Shown in pieces: positions 9,984 through 20,848 of a stretch of DNA of 64,000 nt. Within the stretch, counting starts at the first letter, position 1. Each line of letters begins with the position of its first letter. This stretch comes from Pseudomonas fluorescens. Its GTDB lineage: Bacteria > Pseudomonadota > Gammaproteobacteria > Pseudomonadales > Pseudomonadaceae. A program made the position numbers and the translations under genes. The notes below the pieces were generated by a model. That model worked only from the letters and a program-made list of their open reading frames with translations. It was not told where the DNA came from and ran no database searches. Location: contig NZ_CP038438.1 of assembly GCF_004683905.1 (NCBI RefSeq), positions 3,038,001-3,102,000 of the forward strand, in the 5' to 3' direction.

Positions 9984-11974
9984 TACTTCTTGTCCGCGAT
10001 TTCGAGCATGGCTTCACGCAGGAAGAAGTCCAGGGTGTTGCCGATGGTCTCGCGCATTTCCACGGTCGGCTCCCAGTTCAGCAGGCGCTTGGCGTTGGCG
10101 ATGCTTGGCTTGCGGTGTTCCACGTCCTGGTAACCGGCACCGTAGAACGCCTTGCTTTCCACGTCGCGGAAACCGGCGAACGGCGGGAAGTTGTGACGCA
10201 GCGGGTGCGCTTCGAACTGACGCAGCAGCTCTTCGCCCAACTGACGGATGCTGGCTTCGTTGTCCGGGTTGCCGATGTTGATGATCTGGCCGTTGCAGAC
10301 ATCGTTGTCGTTGTCGATGATCCGCGCCAGGGCTTCAACGCCGTCAGCGATGTCAGTGAAGCAACGCTTCTGCTCGCCACCGTCGAACAGACGGATCGGC
10401 GTGCCTTCCACCAGGTTGAGGATCAACTGGGTGATGGCGCGGGAGCTGCCGATACGCGCCGAATCCAGACGGTCCAGACGCGGGCCCATCCAGTTGAACG
10501 GACGGAACAGGGTGAAGTTCAGGCCCTTGGCGCCGTAAGCCCAGATCACGCGGTCCAGCAGTTGCTTGGAGACCGAGTAGATCCAGCGCTGCTTGTTGAT
10601 CGGGCCAACGATCAGGTTCGAGCTGTCTTCGTCGAAGTTCTTGTCCTGGCACATGCCATAGACTTCCGAAGTCGACGGGAAAATCACGCGCTTGTTGTAC
10701 TTGACGCAGTAGCGAACCAGTTTCAGGTTTTCTTCGAAGTCCAGCTCGAATACGCGCAGTGGGTTGCGGGTGTATTCGATCGGGGTGGCGATGGCCACCA
10801 GCGGCAGGACCACGTCGCACTTCTTGATGTGGTACTCGATCCACTCGGAGTGAATGCTGATGTCGCCTTCGACGAAGTGGAAGTTCGGGTGGCTGCGCAG
10901 ACGCTCGATGGCGTCGGAGCCGATGTCCAGACCGTAGACTTCGTAGCGGTCGTCACGCAGCAGGCGCTCGGACAGGTGGTTACCGATGAAACCGTTGACG
11001 CCCAGGATCAGTACGCGAGTACGACGTGGCGCACGACCGGATTCGGCACCGCGCAGCAGCGAGCCATCGACCAGACCCAGTTCGTTGGCCAGTTGCGGCC
11101 CGCTGAGGTACAGGCCGTTGTCGTTGCGCTGACCGGCGTTGATCACCAGCGAGTCTTGACCGCAGGCAATGCGCAGCGGATCGACGCTGATCACGCGGCC
11201 TGGCGCCTGGCCTTCGTTGCCCTTGACGACTTCAGCGCTCCAGACGATCAGTTTGTGTTCGCCCACAGCGCAGAAGGCGCCCGGGTAAGGACGGGTGACG
11301 GCGCGCACCAGGTTGAACAGTTCTTCGGCCGGTTTGGCCCAGACCAGTTTGCCGTCCGCCGGGGTGCGACGACCGAACACGGTGGCTTTCGATTCGTCCT
11401 GTGGGGTTTCAGTGATCTTGCCTTGCAGCATGTTCGGCAGGGTGTCGCGCAGCAGGTCGCTGGCGGCGGTGCGCAGTTTGGCGTGCAGGGTCAGGCCGGT
11501 GTCGCTGCGGTCGATGGCAACGCGCTGCTGGGCAACGATGGCGCCGGCATCAGCGCGCTTGACCATGCGGTGCAGGGTAACGCCGGTTTCGGTTTCGCCG
11601 TTGACCAGCACCCAGTTCGCCGGAGCGCGGCCGCGATAGCGTGGCAGCAGCGAACCGTGCAGGTTGAACGCGCCTTTTTTGGCCAGGGCCAGCAGTGGTT
11701 CGCTCAGCAGGTTGCGGTAGTAGAAGGAGAAAATGTACTCCGGGTCCAGCTTGGCGATGCGCTCGATCCACAGTGGGTGGTTGGCGTCTTCCGGGGCGTG
11801 GACCGGGATGCCTTTGTTGGCGCACAGCTGGGCAACCGACGCATAGAACGCGTTTTCTTTCGGATCGTCGGCGTGAGTGAACACTGCTGCAATGTCAAAG
11901 CCGCTGTTGAGCAGGGCTTCAATGCCGGCGCAGCCAATATCGTGGTAGGCGAAGACAACAGTTTTTGCACTCAT
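9983..11974 (-). CDS. arnA: Bifunctional UDP-glucuronate decarboxylase / UDP-Ara4N formyltransferase
   Basis: A 663-residue two-domain enzyme. The N-terminal formyltransferase part (about 1-300) has [16 protein letters not shown]. The C-terminal short-chain dehydrogenase-like part begins at the NAD motif [14 protein letters not shown] and has the catalytic YSVSK motif. It decarboxylates UDP-glucuronate oxidatively and formylates UDP-aminoarabinose, so it acts before and after ArnB. Length and domain order match the E. coli enzyme (660 residues). Confidence 0.97.
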   Translation of the reverse strand: MSAKTVVFAYHDIGCAGIEALLNSGFDIAAVFTHADDPKENAFYASVAQLCANKGIPVHAPEDANHPLWIERIAKLDPEYIFSFYYRNLLSEPLLALAKKGAFNLHGSLLPRYRGRAPANWVLVNGETETGVTLHRMVKRADAGAIVAQQRVAIDRSDTGLTLHAKLRTAASDLLRDTLPNMLQGKITETPQDESKATVFGRRTPADGKLVWAKPAEELFNLVRAVTRPYPGAFCAVGEHKLIVWSAEVVKGNEGQAPGRVISVDPLRIACGQDSLVINAGQRNDNGLYLSGPQLANELGLVDGSLLRGAESGRAPRRTRVLILGVNGFIGNHLSERLLRDDRYEVYGLDIGSDAIERLRSHPNFHFVEGDISIHSEWIEYHIKKCDVVLPLVAIATPIEYTRNPLRVFELDFEENLKLVRYCVKYNKRVIFPSTSEVYGMCQDKNFDEDSSNLIVGPINKQRWIYSVSKQLLDRVIWAYGAKGLNFTLFRPFNWMGPRLDRLDSARIGSSRAITQLILNLVEGTPIRLFDGGEQKRCFTDIADGVEALARIIDNDNDVCNGQIINIGNPDNEASIRQLGEELLRQFEAHPLRHNFPPFAGFRDVESKAFYGAGYQDVEHRKPSIANAKRLLNWEPTVEMRETIGNTLDFFLREAMLEIADKK

Positions 11975-13002
11975 GAGAGAACCTGATCGGAAGTGGAAGA
12001 AGTAGCGGTAGAAGAAAGACCATCGACGGTGACGGCAGGGGCCGGATCGGCCGGCTGGCTGCGCAACACCTTTTCGATGAAGAAACGTGGACGGGCGCGC
12101 ACATCGCTGTACATGCGGCCGAGGTATTCACCCAGCAGCCCCATGCCGATGAACTGACCACCGGTGAACACGAACAGTACGGCGAACAGCACGAAGGTAC
12201 CGTCACCGGCCCAACCGGCACCGAAGGCCAGACGCAAGACAATCAACGCAATCGCGAACAGCACGCCCAATCCGGCCATGGCGAAGCCGACGATGCTCAA
12301 CAGACGCAGCGGGGTGGTGGTCATGCAGGTGACCAGATCGAACATCAGGTTGATCAGGCGCATCGGGCTGTATTTCGAGTCGCCGTGTTCACGCTCGGCG
12401 TGGGCCACGACGATTTCGGTGGTGTGACGGGCGAAGCTGTTGGCCAGGATCGGGATGAACGTGCTGCGTTCACGGCAGGCGAGCATGGCGTCGATGATGG
12501 TGCGGCGGTAGGCGCGCAGCATGCAGCCGTAGTCGCTCATGGCGACGCCGGTGGAGCGTTGCACGGCCAGGTTGATCAGCTTCGAAGGATAACGGCGCAG
12601 CGCCGAGTCCTGACGATTGCCGCGCACGGTGCCGACCACGTCGTAACCTTTTTCGGCTTCGGCCACCAGCCGGGGGATTTCCTCCGGCGGGTTCTGCAGG
12701 TCGGCATCGAGGGTGATCACCACGTCGCCCTTGCACTGTTCGAAACCGGCCATGATTGCGGCGTGCTGACCATAGTTGCGGTTGAGAATGACCGCCACGA
12801 ACGGGCTGTTTTCACGCCCGGCGGCTTCTTCGAGCATGTTCGCCGATTCGTCGCGGCTGCCGTCGTCGACCAGCACGATTTCGAAATCGTGATTCAGTTG
12901 GCGGCAGGCCGCCTCGGTACGACGCAGCAGCTCGGGCAGGCTTTCCTGTTCGTTGTAGACCGGGATGACGATCGACACGCTACGGATTGGATAAGGTTTC
13001 AC
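11971..13002 (-). CDS. arnC: Undecaprenyl-phosphate 4-deoxy-4-formamido-L-arabinose transferase
   Basis: A 343-residue GT2 glycosyltransferase with a GT-A fold start ([18 protein letters not shown]), the metal/nucleotide motif [12 protein letters not shown], and two C-terminal membrane helices. It moves formamido-arabinose from UDP to undecaprenyl phosphate at the cytoplasmic face. Four-base overlaps link it to arnB and arnA. Confidence 0.96.
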   Translation of the reverse strand: MKPYPIRSVSIVIPVYNEQESLPELLRRTEAACRQLNHDFEIVLVDDGSRDESANMLEEAAGRENSPFVAVILNRNYGQHAAIMAGFEQCKGDVVITLDADLQNPPEEIPRLVAEAEKGYDVVGTVRGNRQDSALRRYPSKLINLAVQRSTGVAMSDYGCMLRAYRRTIIDAMLACRERSTFIPILANSFARHTTEIVVAHAEREHGDSKYSPMRLINLMFDLVTCMTTTPLRLLSIVGFAMAGLGVLFAIALIVLRLAFGAGWAGDGTFVLFAVLFVFTGGQFIGMGLLGEYLGRMYSDVRARPRFFIEKVLRSQPADPAPAVTVDGLSSTATSSTSDQVLS

Positions 13003-14147
13003 AGGCGTTTTTCCATGATGTGTGCGATGGCACCGACCACCCGGTCAAGGTCTTGACCGGTCATGTCGGGGAACAGCGGAATCGAGCACAGCCGCGCCGA
13101 GTTCCATTCGGTGTTGGGCAGGTACAGGTCGGGGTCACGCTGGCGATACCAGGTGTGCAGGTGGGTGGCGATGAAATGGATACCGGTGCCGATGCCCTGA
13201 TCCTGCAACGCCTTCATGAAGGCTTCGCGATCCATGCCGCAACGCTCGCTGTCGATGCGCAGGATGAACAGGTGCCAGGCGTGTTGCTGGGCATAGGCGG
13301 GCAGGGCCAGCGGTTGCACCGGCAGGCCTTCGAATTTTTGCAGGTAGCTGGTGGCCAGTTCGGTGCGCCGGGCGTTGATTTCGTCCAGACGTTGCAGCTG
13401 CACCAGGGCAATCGCGGCGTTGATGTCGGCCAGGTTGTACTTGAAGCCCGGTTCCATCACTTGCGCCTGCGGCTTGCGGCCACCGGTCAGACGGTCATAG
13501 GCGTCAACGCCCAGGCCGTGGAATTTGAGCATGCGCACGCGGCTGGCGAGCGCTTCGTCGTCGGTGACGAACATCGCGCCTTCGGCACAGGTCATGTTCT
13601 TGATCGCATGGAACGAGAAGATCGCCGTGCCTTGCGAACCGACGTGGCGCCCCTTGTAGCGGGTGCCGGCGGCGTGGGCGGCGTCTTCGATGACCGGGAT
13701 GCCGTGCTTGTCGGCCAGGGCGTACAGCGGATCAAGATCGAACGCAGCGCCGGCGTAGTGCACCGGAATGATTGCCTTGGTCCGCGGAGTGATGGCCGCT
13801 TCAATGCGCGCAGCGTCGGTCATCAGCGTGTCCCGGTCGACATCGACAAACACCGGTTTGGCGCCCAGCAGGGAGATCATGTTGGCGGTCGAAACCCAGG
13901 TCTGCGACGGGGTGATGACTTCGTCGCCCGGGCCGATGCCCAGGGCCAGCAGCGTGATGTGCATGCCGCCGGTGGCCGAAGACAAGGCCACCGCGTGCTT
14001 GCAACCCACGTACTGCGCAAATTGCTCTTCGAGTGCCTGGTTTTTCGGCCCCGTGGTGATCCAGCCCGAGCGCAACACCTGCTCGACAGCGGCAATTTCC
14101 TCATCGCCAATACTTGGGCGGGAGAAGGGGAGAAACGCCTGACTCAT
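12999..14147 (-). CDS. arnB: UDP-4-amino-4-deoxy-L-arabinose--oxoglutarate aminotransferase
   Basis: A 382-residue DegT/DnrJ/EryC1-type PLP aminotransferase; the pyridoxal lysine is in [14 protein letters not shown]. It converts the 4-keto pentose made by ArnA to the 4-amino sugar, using glutamate. It is the first gene of the nine-gene operon. The ATG at 14147 is preferred over an in-frame GTG two codons upstream because GAGG stands five bases before it. The upstream gap holds several palindromes that may control the operon. Confidence 0.96.
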   Translation of the reverse strand: MSQAFLPFSRPSIGDEEIAAVEQVLRSGWITTGPKNQALEEQFAQYVGCKHAVALSSATGGMHITLLALGIGPGDEVITPSQTWVSTANMISLLGAKPVFVDVDRDTLMTDAARIEAAITPRTKAIIPVHYAGAAFDLDPLYALADKHGIPVIEDAAHAAGTRYKGRHVGSQGTAIFSFHAIKNMTCAEGAMFVTDDEALASRVRMLKFHGLGVDAYDRLTGGRKPQAQVMEPGFKYNLADINAAIALVQLQRLDEINARRTELATSYLQKFEGLPVQPLALPAYAQQHAWHLFILRIDSERCGMDREAFMKALQDQGIGTGIHFIATHLHTWYRQRDPDLYLPNTEWNSARLCSIPLFPDMTGQDLDRVVGAIAHIMEKRL

Positions 14148-14537
14148 GGGCACCTCATTGCAAAAAATAAAAGGATGGACTCACGCAACTGTTGGATCCA
14201 ACCACAGCGTAGACACAGAAAAGCGCTCCTGCATCAATAACTTGGCAAAAAAAGCATGACGTCGGGGATTGATTGACTTTTCACGATTTGCCCGGCAGGT
14301 TGGGGCATAGCCACTACCGAACCTATGGGAATTAAGGTTATGCCGGTTTTTGTGAAAGGAACATGAAAAACCGGTTGGCGAATCGTTTATCTGTCACTTA
14401 TACAGCCGCTGTTCAGGCTTCTGCCGTCCATCGCAGTTTTTTGTCGGACAGTGCCGCTCAAGTACCTTCTTTACTTCAAGTACATTGCATTTGTTAGTTG
14501 TTGTAGTGCTGTACGTTTTTTACTCAAGGTTTAACGT
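14148..14537. promoter_or_regulatory. Divergent control region between arnB and the recombinase gene
   Basis: About 390 bases with no gene. It holds three inverted repeats: GTTGGATCCAAC at 14191-14202 (perfect, 44 bases before arnB); AACCT...AGGTT at 14320-14339; and CCGGTTTTT (14343-14351) facing AAAAACCGG (14366-14374). I could not identify a convincing PmrA, PhoP or other named box, so the controlling regulator of the arn operon is not established from sequence. Confidence 0.45.
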
Positions 14538-15476
14538 TTGATTGATTTAGTTGCTGCAACCCCCGACGCTCCAAAAACCAACCCGATGAGCCTGTACCTC
14601 GCGCGTTTGGCGCCCTCCAGCCAACTGACCATGCGTTACGTGCTGCAAGATGCGGCCGATCGCCTGGGCTTTGAAGACATGAATGTCGAAGAGATTCCCT
14701 GGCATGCCTTGCAGCCGGAAGATGTTGTTGCACTGGTCGCTGCATTGCGCGCAGACAACTACGCACCGAACACTTCTTCGTTGTATGTGAATGCGGTACG
14801 CGGGGTGATGAATGAGGCCTGGCGCATGAGTCTGATCAGCCAGGAACATCTGTTGAAGATGCGCTCGGTCAAGGGCATCGCCGGCACGCGGCTGTCTCAG
14901 GGGCGCAATCTCAAGCGCACGCTGATTCACGAATTGATGGAAGTCTGCGCCGCCGACCCACGCCCGCAGGGCCTGCGTGATGCGGCAATCATCGCGTTGC
15001 TGTACGGCACCGGCATGCGCAAATCGGAATCGGTGGACCTGGACCTGAATCAGGTCGACTTCAGCGAGCGCAGCCTGTGCGTCACCGCCAAGGGCAACAA
15101 GCAGTTGATCAAGTACGCGCCGGCATGGGCTTTCAGCAAGCTCGATGCATGGCTCGAACTGCGCCGCTCGCAGCTCAAGGAAGGCGAGAGCGACGATGCC
15201 TTCCTGTTCAACCGTATTCGCCGCGGCAGCCACATCACCCGCGAGCGCATCACCAAGCACGCGATCTATTACATCGCCCGTCAGCGCGGCACGCAGGTCG
15301 GGGTGAAGATCATGCCCCACGATTTCCGTCGCTCGTTCATCACCCGGGTGATCGAGGAGCACGACCTGTCGATCGCGCAGAAACTGGCGCATCACAGCAA
15401 CATCCAGACCACCGCCAACTACGATGTGCGCGATGACAACGAGCGGCGGCGGGCGGTGGATCGCTTCGATCTCTGA
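14538..15476 (+). CDS. Tyrosine recombinase / site-specific integrase, stand-alone
   Basis: A 312-residue phage-integrase-fold protein with an N-terminal SAM-like core-binding domain (about 15-110) and a complete catalytic domain. Visible active-site residues are Arg161 (YGTGMRKSE), Lys185, His261 and Arg264 (HDFRR), His286, and the nucleophile Tyr295 (HSNIQTTANY). The start is a TTG with AAGG eight bases upstream; the first ATG (14586) lacks a ribosome site. No phage, integron or transposon genes flank it, and its stop abuts the stop of the ABC gene. It is not XerC or XerD by context; its target site is unknown. Confidence 0.85.
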   Translation: MIDLVAATPDAPKTNPMSLYLARLAPSSQLTMRYVLQDAADRLGFEDMNVEEIPWHALQPEDVVALVAALRADNYAPNTSSLYVNAVRGVMNEAWRMSLISQEHLLKMRSVKGIAGTRLSQGRNLKRTLIHELMEVCAADPRPQGLRDAAIIALLYGTGMRKSESVDLDLNQVDFSERSLCVTAKGNKQLIKYAPAWAFSKLDAWLELRRSQLKEGESDDAFLFNRIRRGSHITRERITKHAIYYIARQRGTQVGVKIMPHDFRRSFITRVIEEHDLSIAQKLAHHSNIQTTANYDVRDDNERRRAVDRFDL

Positions 15477-16535
15477 TCAGTTCAGGCCAAACACATGCGC
15501 CGCACCGAGTACCGACAGCTGCACCGCGCTGCCGGCGGGCGGCGCGTGCATGCCGGAGCTGCGCACCAGAATCGAACGGGGCGGATCCTGCGTCGCGGAT
15601 GAACTCAGTTCAACGGTCAGGGTGCAGGTGTTGCCGGCAAAATCGCGGTCGGTGACCAGCGCAGGGCAGCTTTGACCGTCAGACGCCCCTTCGGCGATCT
15701 GCAATTGCTCGGGGCGCAGCATGATCTGTGCGGTGCCGCTGAAACCGTTGCTGTTCACCGCCACCTGACCCAGATCGCAATGCGCCCAACCCGCCTCGAT
15801 TCGCGCGGGCAGGACCACCGCTTCGCCGAGAAAGTGCGCGGTCTGTTCATCCTGCGGATAGCGGTAGAGATCCATCGGATGTCCGGACTGCACCAGCCGG
15901 CCGCTGCGCATCACCGCCAATTGATCGGCAAACGACAACGCTTCGCTCTGGTCGTGGGTCACCAGAATGGTGGTGACGCCGGCGTCTTCGAGCAGGCGCG
16001 CGACCATTTTGCGCATGGCACTGCGCAAACCGGTGTCGAGGGCGGAGAACGGCTCGTCGAGCAGCATCAGCCGTGGTTGCTGCGCCAGTGCACGGGCCAG
16101 CGAGACCCGCTGTTGCTGGCCTCCGGACAATTCGTGGGGCCAACGGTTGGCCATGTTGGCGTCGAGGGCGACGCTGTCCATCAACTCAAGGATGCGCTGG
16201 GTGCGGGCCGCACCGGTCAGGGCCAGGCCGAAACCGATGTTCGCCGCCACCGTCATGTGCGGGAACAACGCGCCGTCTTGCGGTACGTAGCCGATCTGCC
16301 GTTGATAGGCCGGCACTGCGTGGCTGCGGTCGACCAGCGTCTGGCCGTTGAGCGTAATGCTGCCGCTGTCGGGAAACTCGAAGCCGGCGATCATCCGCAA
16401 CAGCGTGGTCTTGCCGGAACCGGAGGGGCCGACGATGACGGTGCGGCTGCCGGTCGGCACGTTGAGGCTGACGTCGTCGAGCGCCTTTTGCGCGCCGAAG
16501 GTTTTACTGAGGTTGTGCAGTTCGAGAGCGTTCAT
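15477..16535 (-). CDS. fbpC: Ferric iron ABC transporter ATP-binding protein, FbpC-like
   Basis: A 352-residue ABC ATPase: Walker [10 protein letters not shown], signature LSGGQQQR, Walker B LMLLDEP, switch histidine in LVTHD. After the nucleotide domain a C-terminal extension (about 240-352) corresponds to the regulatory/TOBE-like part of FbpC/PotA-type ATPases. It powers import through the permease encoded just upstream (four-base overlap). The iron assignment rests on the linked binding protein and a Fur-like box before that gene; thiamine or polyamine use is less likely. Confidence 0.86.
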   Translation of the reverse strand: MNALELHNLSKTFGAQKALDDVSLNVPTGSRTVIVGPSGSGKTTLLRMIAGFEFPDSGSITLNGQTLVDRSHAVPAYQRQIGYVPQDGALFPHMTVAANIGFGLALTGAARTQRILELMDSVALDANMANRWPHELSGGQQQRVSLARALAQQPRLMLLDEPFSALDTGLRSAMRKMVARLLEDAGVTTILVTHDQSEALSFADQLAVMRSGRLVQSGHPMDLYRYPQDEQTAHFLGEAVVLPARIEAGWAHCDLGQVAVNSNGFSGTAQIMLRPEQLQIAEGASDGQSCPALVTDRDFAGNTCTLTVELSSSATQDPPRSILVRSSGMHAPPAGSAVQLSVLGAAHVFGLN

Positions 16536-18127
16536 CGGCCAGCGGTACGCCTGGATTGGTGATAGAGGATGGCCGTCAGCGGCAGGGAAAGCAGGATCAT
16601 CAGCAGCGCATACGGCGCTGCGGCGGCGTAATCGATTTCGCTGGTCATCGCCCAGAAACCGGTGGCGAGAGTCCGCGTACCGTTGGGCGCCAGCAGCAGG
16701 GTTGCGGTCAGTTCATTGGTGATTGCCAGGAACACCAGCGCCGCACCTGCCGCCGCGCCGGGGGCCGCCAGGCGCACAGTGATCAGCCACAATGCGCGTA
16801 TCGGCGAGCGGCCAAGGCTTTGCGCGATGTTTTCCAGCTCGACCGGGGCCTGTGCGAAACCGGCGCGCAGGCTGACCAGCGCCCGCGGCAGGAACATCAG
16901 CAGGTAAGCCAGCAGCACGGTGATGGTGGTCTGGTAGATCGGCCGGGCGAAATGAATGGTCACGGTGACCAGCGCCAAAGCAACGACAATGCCGGGCAGT
17001 GAGCTGGTGATGTAGTTGCAGCCTTCCAGCAAGCGCTGCAGTTTGCCCGGCGAGCGGATCGACAGCCACGCGATGGGAATCGCCGCGACACTGGTCAGCA
17101 ATGCGCCGGCCACTCCGTAAGACAAGGTCTGCAGCAGCGCCGGCAGCAACTCGTCACCTTGCCAGACCTGCACGCCACCGGCCAGCAGCCAGCGGCCCAG
17201 CGTGAGCAACGGCACACCGAGTGCCAGCAGGCAGGTCAAGGTTTGCAGCAATAAAGCCAGGGTTGTCACGCCTCGGCCCAGTTGCACGCTGCGCTGATCC
17301 CGGGCGCTGCCGGAACCGACTCGCGCGTAGCGGGCGTTGCCACGGGCGGCAGATTCGGCGGTGAGCATCGCCAGACAGCACAGCGCCAGAACGCCAGCGA
17401 GCATGTTGGCCGCCGGGCCGTTAAACGTCGATTTGAACTGATCGAAGATCGCCGTGGTGAAGGTGTCGAAACGGATCATCGCGTACAAGCCGTACTCGGC
17501 CAGCAAATGCAGACCGACCAACAACGCGCCACCGCAGATTGCCAAGCGCAATTGCGGCAACACCACCCGAAAGAACACCGCCCACGGCTTGAGTCCCAAG
17601 GATTGCGCGACGTCTTCAATCGCCGGATCGAGACGGCGCAAGGTCGCGGCAATCGGCAAATACAGAAACGGGAAATAGGCGATCACCGACACCAGCACAC
17701 CGGCCGGCAGACCGTGGATCGACGGAATCAGGCTGACCCACGCATAACTGTGGACGAACGCCGGCACGGCCAGCGGTGCGACCGCCAGCACTGACCACAA
17801 GCGTCGGCCGGGCAGATTGCTGCGTTCGGTCAGCCAGGCCAGGGTGGTTCCGAGCAGGATGCACAGCGGCAGGGTGATCAGCACCAGCAGCACGGTGTTG
17901 ATCAACAATTCGCCGACCCGCGGGCGAAAGATCAGAGCTTCGATGGTCGCCCAGCCGGTGTACCACGCCACGCCGATCACGAATGCGATCGGCAGCAGGG
18001 ACAACAACGACACCAGCACCGCCGAGCTCACCACCCACGAACTGCCACGCCCGGCCAGCGTACGGGGCGGGTGAAGGAGGCTGGCGGGGGCCGTCGCAAC
18101 GGCCGGTGCAGGCAAGGTTTCGGGCAT
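16532..18127 (-). CDS. fbpB: Ferric iron ABC transporter permease, FbpB-like
   Basis: A fused double permease of about 531 residues with around twelve helices and two EAA loops: one near [16 protein letters not shown] in the first half and one near [16 protein letters not shown] in the second. The duplicated layout is typical of FbpB/SfuB. It forms the membrane channel between the binding protein and FbpC. The ATG at 18127 is preferred over the GTG at 18130. It starts immediately after the binding-protein stop. Confidence 0.87.
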   Translation of the reverse strand: MPETLPAPAVATAPASLLHPPRTLAGRGSSWVVSSAVLVSLLSLLPIAFVIGVAWYTGWATIEALIFRPRVGELLINTVLLVLITLPLCILLGTTLAWLTERSNLPGRRLWSVLAVAPLAVPAFVHSYAWVSLIPSIHGLPAGVLVSVIAYFPFLYLPIAATLRRLDPAIEDVAQSLGLKPWAVFFRVVLPQLRLAICGGALLVGLHLLAEYGLYAMIRFDTFTTAIFDQFKSTFNGPAANMLAGVLALCCLAMLTAESAARGNARYARVGSGSARDQRSVQLGRGVTTLALLLQTLTCLLALGVPLLTLGRWLLAGGVQVWQGDELLPALLQTLSYGVAGALLTSVAAIPIAWLSIRSPGKLQRLLEGCNYITSSLPGIVVALALVTVTIHFARPIYQTTITVLLAYLLMFLPRALVSLRAGFAQAPVELENIAQSLGRSPIRALWLITVRLAAPGAAAGAALVFLAITNELTATLLLAPNGTRTLATGFWAMTSEIDYAAAAPYALLMILLSLPLTAILYHQSRRTAGR

Positions 18128-18130
18128 CAC

Positions 18131-19144
18131 TTAGAGCAATCCGGCCTGGATCATCAGCTCGACGGCTTTTTTGCTGTCGAGGGTCGACGCATCGACTTTC
18201 GGCGCGTCGAGGGTTTTCAGCGGAGTGAGCTTCGGATTGGACGGCGCGTCTTTACCCACGGCGTATTCGAAGGAGGTGCCGGTTTCGAGAACTTCCTGAC
18301 CTTCCTTGCTGGTGATGTATTTGACGAACTTCTGCGCTTCATCCTGATGCTTGCTCGAGGCCAGCACGCCAGCGCCGGAGGTGCTGACGAACGCGCCCGG
18401 ATCCTGATGTTTGAAGTAGTACAGCTTGGTGTTTTTGCTGTTTTCGCCGGTCTTGGACTGATCAACGAAGCTGTAATAGTGATAGATCACGCCGCTGTCG
18501 ATCTGCCCGGCGTTCACCGCTTTGAGCACCGCACTGTTGCCGCGATAGATCGTGGCGTTGGTCTTCATGCCCTTGAGCCATTCCAGCGTGGCAGCTTCAC
18601 CTTTCTGTTGCAGGACGGCGGCGACGATCGCCTGGAAGTCCGCGCCAGCCGGGGAGGCGGCCCAACGGCCTTTCCAGGCCGGGGTGGCGAGGTCGAGCAG
18701 GGATTTGGGCAAGTCCTTTTCAGTCAGTTTGCTTGGGTTGTAGACGAACACGGTGGAACGGGCGGCGATGCCGACCCAATTGCCGTGGGCCGGACGGTAG
18801 GCGGAATCGACTTGCTCAAGGGTAGCGGGCGCCAGAGGGGCGAACAGTTTGGCGTTGTCCACCAGCACCATCGCCGGGGAATTCTCGGTGAGGAATACGT
18901 CTGCCGGCGAGGCGGCGCCTTCCTGCACGAGCTGGTTGCCCATCTCGGTGTCATCGCCGTTGCGAATGGTCACCGGGATTCCGGTTTCTTCGGTGAAGCC
19001 GGCCACCCAGGCCTTGGTGAGCGTTTCATGCTGCGCGTTGTAGACCACCAGACCCACCGAATCGGCGGCAAAAGCCTGCCCGGTGCCGAGCAACGCAGTG
19101 GCCAGCAATGCGCGTTTGAAGAAGGATGGAAAGCGTGGATTCAT
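18131..19144 (-). CDS. fbpA: Ferric iron-binding periplasmic protein, FbpA-like
   Basis: A 337-residue exported binding protein with a cleavable signal peptide (cleavage probably after GQAFA, residues 22-26). The mature N-terminus GLVVYNAQHETLTKAWVAGF and the tyrosine cluster IYHYYSFVD match class II ferric-binding proteins, where neighbouring tyrosines bind Fe3+. It heads the three-gene operon, and a Fur-box-like sequence lies about 50 bases upstream, which suggests induction under iron limitation. Confidence 0.88.
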   Translation of the reverse strand: MNPRFPSFFKRALLATALLGTGQAFAADSVGLVVYNAQHETLTKAWVAGFTEETGIPVTIRNGDDTEMGNQLVQEGAASPADVFLTENSPAMVLVDNAKLFAPLAPATLEQVDSAYRPAHGNWVGIAARSTVFVYNPSKLTEKDLPKSLLDLATPAWKGRWAASPAGADFQAIVAAVLQQKGEAATLEWLKGMKTNATIYRGNSAVLKAVNAGQIDSGVIYHYYSFVDQSKTGENSKNTKLYYFKHQDPGAFVSTSGAGVLASSKHQDEAQKFVKYITSKEGQEVLETGTSFEYAVGKDAPSNPKLTPLKTLDAPKVDASTLDSKKAVELMIQAGLL

Positions 19145-19191
19145 TCGGGCAGCTCCTGTTTTCAGACGTTATGAGCAAACCCTCGCAGGAA

Positions 19192-19210
19192 ACAATGCGA
19201 ACGATTTGCA
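19192..19210 (-). promoter_or_regulatory. Fur-box-like sequence upstream of fbpA
   Basis: Read leftward the site is TGCAAATCGTTCGCATTGT. The core AAATCGTTCGCATT differs at two positions from the pseudomonad Fur-box form AAATGATTCGCATT. It lies 48 bases before the binding-protein start, a normal place for an iron-responsive operator. Confidence 0.5.
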
Positions 19211-19330
19211 AGTGTCGAGTCGCGGCAATGTAGGGTGGCAAATGAGAAAAAAACGTCAAAGAAGCCGTTAATACTTGTCATTGCCATTCAAATTTACCGC
19301 GACTCTCTCCTTTTGTCTTAACGTCATTGC

Positions 19331-20848
19331 TCAGGAGTGGGGAATGTAAGCCACGCTCTGGTCTGCACGCCCGTGGAATACCTGTTCGCCACGGGTCGGG
19401 GTGGTGGTGATGACCTGATGATCAGCCTTCAGCGCATCCAGTGGCACGGCGTCACCGGAACGATATTGCGCGACGAAGATCGTGCGTTGCGGATCCCAAT
19501 GTTCCCCGCTGGTCCTTTCCAGCCAGGCGATCAGCGTCGCGGTGTCGCCATTGTGCGGGAAGTCCTCGATCGTTTCCGGCACGTAGTAGAACGGTGCACC
19601 ACCGGTTTGCAGGTACATCGGTACTTTGTTGTCGACCTCGATCATGACCATGCGCCATTGATTCAACGGTGCCTGCTGACTGGCCTGTTCGCGAACCTGC
19701 TCGCCGAAGCGGATGACACCGCCGCCGCTGTTGGTCCATGGGTAAAGCACACCCAGTACCGCAGCGAGCAGTATAGTAGTGACAGCGAAGCCGATCTTCA
19801 GCCCACGGCCTTCGCTTTTGCGGGCGGCCATGCGCCGGGTCACCCACCAGGCACCCAGCAATTGCGCGAAGGGCACCAGCGGCAACACGTAATAGCTGCG
19901 GCGACTGCCACTGGCGGTGAAGAACAGCATCAGCAGCGCGAGCCCTTGAATCAGACAGCGGGTATCCGGTTCGATGTGCTTCCAGTTGCGCGCGGCCACC
20001 CACAAGGCGATCAACCAGCACGGTGCCCAGGGCAGGGTGTAAACCGGCAGGTAGATCAAGTAGGTGTAAATCGGCCCGAACTGATCGAACGGCTGGAAAA
20101 ACCGCACGACGTTTTCACGCAGCACCAGACCGAGGCCGCTTTGTTCGTAGTTGGGCGCACCGTAGAGGTGAGACAACAGGAACGGCGCCATGTAAAACGC
20201 CCCGGCGATCAATATCGCGCTGAACAGTCGCAGGTTCAGATGACGTTTCCAGCGGTGTTCGCTGAGCAGGTGTGGCAGCAGCACCAGCCCCGGCAGGATG
20301 AAACCGATCAGGCCTTTGAACAGCGAGGTCAGCGACAGCAAGCCGAAAAACACCACATAGCGCCAGAAGCGGGTGTCATCCGGGCCGCGCCAGTACCACC
20401 AGACGGCCGCCAGCACGCCGCAGACCGTGAGAATGTCGGCGGTGGCGACTCGCGCCCAGAACACGAAATAGAAGGTGGTCGCCAGCATCCAGCCGGCGAT
20501 CAGCCCGGTGCCTTTGCGGAACAGTTGCTCGCCGAGCAGATACACCAGCCACACGCTGAACCACGCGGAAATCACCGATGACAGGCGCAACGACCAATGC
20601 CCCAGTCCGCCGGTGAACCACGAGGTGGCGGTGATCAGCCAGTACGACAGCAGCGGTTTGTCGTAATAAGGACTGCCCTTGAGATAGGGGTCGAAATAAT
20701 CGCCGCTTTGCAGCATCTGCAAGGCGATGTTGGCCCAGCGGGTTTCCGGTCCCCACAGCTCGCGACTGCCCAGGCCGAGCAATAACAGCAGGGCAGTCGC
20801 CGCCAGCAGAAGCAGCAATTGCCTCCGTTCAGTCCTGGTCTGGGTCAT
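19331..20848 (-). CDS. GT39 (ArnT-like) membrane glycosyltransferase, second module
   Basis: A 505-residue multi-helix protein of the dolichyl-phosphate-mannose/ArnT superfamily. The catalytic loop region reads [17 protein letters not shown], so the Asp-Glu pair of ArnT is Pro-Glu here. [15 protein letters not shown] parallels the [10 protein letters not shown] segment of ArnT. It overlaps the second arnT by four bases and is probably co-translated with it. The sugar is unknown. It is distinct from the GT39 at the end of the main arn operon. Confidence 0.8.
   Translation of the reverse strand: MTQTRTERRQLLLLLAATALLLLLGLGSRELWGPETRWANIALQMLQSGDYFDPYLKGSPYYDKPLLSYWLITATSWFTGGLGHWSLRLSSVISAWFSVWLVYLLGEQLFRKGTGLIAGWMLATTFYFVFWARVATADILTVCGVLAAVWWYWRGPDDTRFWRYVVFFGLLSLTSLFKGLIGFILPGLVLLPHLLSEHRWKRHLNLRLFSAILIAGAFYMAPFLLSHLYGAPNYEQSGLGLVLRENVVRFFQPFDQFGPIYTYLIYLPVYTLPWAPCWLIALWVAARNWKHIEPDTRCLIQGLALLMLFFTASGSRRSYYVLPLVPFAQLLGAWWVTRRMAARKSEGRGLKIGFAVTTILLAAVLGVLYPWTNSGGGVIRFGEQVREQASQQAPLNQWRMVMIEVDNKVPMYLQTGGAPFYYVPETIEDFPHNGDTATLIAWLERTSGEHWDPQRTIFVAQYRSGDAVPLDALKADHQVITTTPTRGEQVFHGRADQSVAYIPHS

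Noticed and set aside
10115..11986. A 623-codon open frame on the plus strand opposite arnA.
   Set aside because: It is the mirror frame of a high-GC gene; arnA has complete catalytic motifs and fits its operon, while the opposite frame shows no recognisable domain.
14528..14546. A sequence (GGTTTAACGTTTGATTGA) resembling a PhoP-type direct repeat near the recombinase start.
   Set aside because: Only the first half matches GGTTTA; the second half fails and it points away from arnB.
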